Below are positions 6,401-8,253 of a stretch of 8,253 nucleotides of DNA, one piece after another (positions within the stretch are counted from its first letter, which is position 1; each line of letters opens with the position of its first letter). Below the pieces are notes generated by a model. That model made no database searches. It worked only from the letters and a program-made list of their open reading frames with translations, and was not told the DNA's origin. The position numbers and the translations under genes are program-made. The stretch is from Planococcus sp. (in: firmicutes) (lineage in GTDB: Bacteria; Bacillota; Bacilli; Bacillales_A; Planococcaceae), in the NCBI GenBank assembly GCA_030147225.1, contig JASLAI010000074.1, forward strand, positions 1-8,253, read 5' to 3'.

Positions 6401-6406
6401 AAGGAG
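6401..6406 (+). promoter_or_regulatory. Ribosome binding site for yozE
   Basis: AAGGAG lies 6 bases before the ATG at 6413 and fixes the start of this small gene. The open frame continues upstream through the terminator and msrB, but that part is not coding. Confidence 0.85.
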
Positions 6407-6412
6407 ACCTTC

Positions 6413-6628
6413 ATGGAACGTTCATTTTACCAATTTGCCTTGAAATACCGAGGGAAACTTGATGCCGATGACTTTTCGCGTTTTGCGGATGCGATGTTTT
6501 TGGACCATTCATTTCCTAAGACAGCATCTGATTTCGAGTGGCTTTCCAAATATGTCGAAGAAAAAGCTCATCCGGTCATGAAAGCATCCACTTTTGATGA
6601 AATATGGGATGAATACACGCGGAGTTAA
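6413..6628 (+). CDS. yozE: YozE family small protein (UPF0346)
   Basis: A 71-residue protein that I recognise as YozE-like, an all-helical fold described as SAM-like in the family (about 70-75 residues). Features that match are the start M-E-R-S-F-Y-Q-F followed by a basic run, D-D-F-S-R-F-A-D-A-M-F at 22-32, the central H-S-F-P-K at 35-39, and an acidic, aromatic C-terminus F-D-E-I-W-D-E-Y at 61-68. There is no signal peptide, no membrane segment and no cysteine, so it is probably cytoplasmic. Its biochemical function is not known. It stands alone between the msrB terminator and the deoD promoter, with a good ribosome site but no clear promoter. Expression may depend on read-through of the terminator 26 bases upstream. 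Confidence 0.88.
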   Translation: MERSFYQFALKYRGKLDADDFSRFADAMFLDHSFPKTASDFEWLSKYVEEKAHPVMKASTFDEIWDEYTRS

Positions 6629-6637
6629 GGCTCTTCA

Positions 6638-6666
6638 TTGCACTCCTAAGAAAAAAACAGTATGAT
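6638..6666 (+). promoter_or_regulatory. Candidate promoter for deoD
   Basis: TTGCAC at 6638-6643 and TATGAT at 6661-6666 are separated by exactly 17 bases. The -10 matches five of six consensus bases. The expected start near 6673 gives a leader of about 25 bases containing the GTGAGG ribosome site at 6685-6690. TATATT at 6676 is an alternative -10 but has no -35. Confidence 0.55.
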
Positions 6667-6697
6667 TAAATCGACTATATTAAAGTGAGGTTTTTAG

Positions 6698-7402
6698 ATG
6701 AGTGTTCATATCAATGCGAAAAAAGGCGATATCGCCGAAACAATTTTATTGCCAGGAGACCCGCTTCGTGCAAAATACATAGCGGAAACTTTCTTGGAAG
6801 ATGTGACTTTGTACAATGAAGTCCGCAACATGTTCGGTTATACCGGAACATACAAAGGGAAACGCATCTCTGTTCAAGGAACAGGAATGGGTGTACCGTC
6901 AATTTCGATTTATGTAACTGAATTGATGCAGGAATACGATGTGAAAAAATTGATCCGCGTTGGAACTTGTGGTTCGATCCATAAGGACGTTAAAGTTCGC
7001 GATGTCATTTTGGCACAAAGTGCTTCAACTGATTCGAAAATGAATGAAATTATTTTCAAAGGCATCGATTATGCACCAACAGCAGATTTTGATTTATTGT
7101 TGAAAGCTTACAATGCCGGCCTTGAAAAAGGCTTAAACCTGCGCGTAGGGAATGTCTTTACTGAAGATGTCTTCTACAATGAATTTGCAGAACATGAAAA
7201 GTGGGCGCAGTATGGAGTACTTGCTCTTGAGATGGAATCTGCAGCTCTTTACACATTGGCAGCGAAATTTGGCCGTCAAGCCCTCTCAATTTTAACTGTC
7301 AGCGATCACTTGCTGACGGGCGAAGTGACAACTTCAGAAGAACGTCAAACGACATTCAACGACATGATTGTCGTAGCTTTGGACGCAGCGATCCAAGAAT
7401 AG
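6698..7402 (+). CDS. deoD: Purine nucleoside phosphorylase (DeoD type)
   Basis: A 234-residue cytoplasmic enzyme that splits purine (deoxy)nucleosides with phosphate into base and (deoxy)ribose-1-phosphate, for purine salvage. It belongs to the hexameric, bacterial high-molecular-mass class. It matches E. coli DeoD closely: His4, the phosphate loop [12 protein letters not shown] at 19-30 (Gly20, Arg24), Arg43, I-R-V-G-T-C-G at 86-92 (Arg87), Phe159, the ribose-binding E-M-E at 178-180 and the catalytic Asp203 in T-V-S-D-H, with Arg216 in E-R-Q-T-T-F-N-D-M. Length is typical for Gram-positive members. It has its own candidate promoter and is followed by a terminator, so it may be a one-gene unit. 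No deoxyribose genes such as deoC or drm are nearby. Confidence 0.97.
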   Translation: MSVHINAKKGDIAETILLPGDPLRAKYIAETFLEDVTLYNEVRNMFGYTGTYKGKRISVQGTGMGVPSISIYVTELMQEYDVKKLIRVGTCGSIHKDVKVRDVILAQSASTDSKMNEIIFKGIDYAPTADFDLLLKAYNAGLEKGLNLRVGNVFTEDVFYNEFAEHEKWAQYGVLALEMESAALYTLAAKFGRQALSILTVSDHLLTGEVTTSEERQTTFNDMIVVALDAAIQE

Positions 7403-7467
7403 AAAGAAAGTGAAAGAGTGGGCGCTATAAGTTTGTAAGCGAACCTATTACCCTCTCGATAGCTTGA

Positions 7468-7498
7468 AAAAAGACTGTCTTGACAGTCTTTTTCTTTT
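7468..7498 (+). terminator. Rho-independent terminator between deoD and ctpA
   Basis: AAAAAGACTGTC (7468-7479) and GACAGTCTTTTT (7482-7493) are perfect complements, a 12-bp stem, followed by CTTTT. Because the stem is A-rich on its left side it could also act on the - strand, but no - strand gene is visible here. Confidence 0.93.
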
Positions 7499-7542
7499 AA
7501 TGGTTTTCAGTTCCCAAGGTAATTATGAAAGTGGTGAAATAG

Positions 7543-8253
7543 ATGGATGATAAACGTCCGGGGGAAGAGCACGAACAGATTCCACCAACAGAAGAATCTC
7601 CGTCGCATATCATTAAGATGAAAACATTCTCTTTTATCATGCTTGTATTCCTTTTAATTTTAGCGACGGCTGGTTTGACGGTATTTGCGCTGACGTTTGG
7701 CGATGACAAGGCAGTGGAAGTCAATTCGCCGGAACGGCGTGAATTTGAGAAACTATATACAGCTTACGATCAAATACAAGACCAATATTTCGAGGATGTT
7801 GACAGAAGTGTTCTTATTAACGGAGCCATCAACGGAATGGTTGATTCATTAGAAGATCCTTATTCTGATTACATGAATGAAGAGGAGGCTTCTCAATTCC
7901 TGGAAGGAATCTCATCGAGTTTCCAAGGAATTGGTGCAGAAGTCCAAGAGCGTGGAGGATTCATAACTGTGGTTTCCCCAATCAAAAATTCACCGGCTGA
8001 AACGGCTGGCGTTTTGCCAAACGATCAGATTTTAGCGGTTGATGGAGAAAGCATTCAGGGTTTCACAACAACTGAAGCCGTCATGCTGATTCGCGGTGAA
8101 AAAGGAACGGAAGTTACTTTGTCCATTCAACGCGGCGAAAATGCAGATCCGATTGACATTACCATCGTTCGTGATGAAATACCGATCGAGACTGTTTACG
8201 CAGAAATGATCGGCGACAATGTGGCACATATTCAAGTAACCAGCTTTTCTGAA
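7543..8253 (+). CDS. ctpA: C-terminal processing peptidase CtpA-like (S41 family), N-terminal part, cut by the window end
   Basis: 237 codons are open to the right edge with no stop. Residues 1-27 are a charged, proline-containing cytoplasmic tail, 28-52 a transmembrane helix, and 63-120 the helical region typical of S41 proteases (L-Y-T-A-Y-D-Q-I, then D-S-L-E-D-P-Y-S-D-Y-M at 101-111). A PDZ domain covers about 125-212: G-I-G-A-E-V at 129-134, then S-P-A-E-T-A-G at 150-156, D-Q-I-L-A-V-D-G at 161-168 and I-R-G-E-K-G-T at 183-189. The strand I-G-D-N-V-A-H-I-Q-V begins the protease core. The catalytic Ser-Lys pair would lie past the window. Family members trim exported proteins outside the membrane. 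The ATG follows an in-frame TAG, with GGTGA 5 bases before it. In B. subtilis ctpA also lies near deoD, which is why I use that symbol; ctpB is the alternative paralogue name. Confidence 0.93.
   Translation, partial: MDDKRPGEEHEQIPPTEESPSHIIKMKTFSFIMLVFLLILATAGLTVFALTFGDDKAVEVNSPERREFEKLYTAYDQIQDQYFEDVDRSVLINGAINGMVDSLEDPYSDYMNEEEASQFLEGISSSFQGIGAEVQERGGFITVVSPIKNSPAETAGVLPNDQILAVDGESIQGFTTTEAVMLIRGEKGTEVTLSIQRGENADPIDITIVRDEIPIETVYAEMIGDNVAHIQVTSFSE

Noticed and set aside
6236..6412. In-frame upstream extension of yozE into msrB
   Set aside because: The extension would read through the msrB 3' end and the terminator hairpin, and the AAGGAG site at 6401 marks the real start at 6413.
6621..6646. 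GGAGT ... ACTCC inverted repeat at the end of yozE, considered as a terminator or CIRCE-like operator
   Set aside because: The arms are only 5 bp with a 16-base loop, A's rather than T's follow, and the sequence does not match the CIRCE consensus.
7525..7542. Five-codon mini-ORF (ATG ... TAG) ending right before the ctpA ATG
   Set aside because: It overlaps the probable ctpA ribosome site and its content is just that A/G-rich stretch. Nothing shows it is translated or acts as a leader peptide.
7403..7542. Possible purine riboswitch or other ligand-sensing leader between deoD and ctpA
   Set aside because: The conserved purine-riboswitch core bases are not present, and the only strong structure is the simple terminator.

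Overview
The window reads as ordinary chromosomal DNA from a low-to-moderate GC Gram-positive bacterium of the Bacillales, most likely Planococcaceae (Planococcus, Planomicrobium or Sporosarcina-like). The family call is an inference from gene content, strong AGGAGG-type ribosome sites, a YpjP/YozE/YpmR/YpmS protein set that I know only from Bacillales, and protein sequences that resemble both Bacillus and Staphylococcus homologues. All twelve genes are on the + strand. I see no mobile element, CRISPR array, tRNA, rRNA or pseudogene.

Layout. (1) 63-656: a YpjP-type exported or membrane-anchored protein of unknown function, closed by a rho-independent terminator. (2) 777-3033: thymidylate synthase (long, L. 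casei/Staphylococcus form), dihydrofolate reductase and a PlsC-type lysophospholipid acyltransferase. ThyA oxidises methylene-tetrahydrofolate to dihydrofolate and FolA reduces it back, so the first two genes form one thymidylate/folate cycle. The third follows folA by 3 nt. (3) 3122-6354: a DegV/FakB-type fatty-acid-binding protein, a GDSL-esterase lipoprotein (YpmR), a single-pass membrane protein (YpmS), and the methionine sulfoxide reductases MsrA and MsrB. MsrA and MsrB overlap by 4 nt and repair the S and R sulfoxide epimers. This run ends in a strong terminator at 6362-6387. (4) 6413-6628: the small YozE protein. (5) 6698-7402: DeoD purine nucleoside phosphorylase, with a plausible promoter of its own and a 12-bp-stem terminator. 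(6) 7543 to the right edge: the N-terminal half (237 codons) of a CtpA-type S41 processing protease. Its transmembrane anchor and PDZ domain are inside the window and its catalytic residues lie beyond it.

Themes. The left part combines nucleotide/folate metabolism with a lipid-handling group: PlsC-like acyltransferase, FakB-like fatty acid carrier, surface esterase lipoprotein and YpmS. No intergenic gap exceeds about 140 bases. The region looks like core genome. The least understood elements are the ypmR-ypmS pair, ypjP and yozE. I saw nothing that clearly amounts to an undescribed system, so the findings are modest and graded accordingly.
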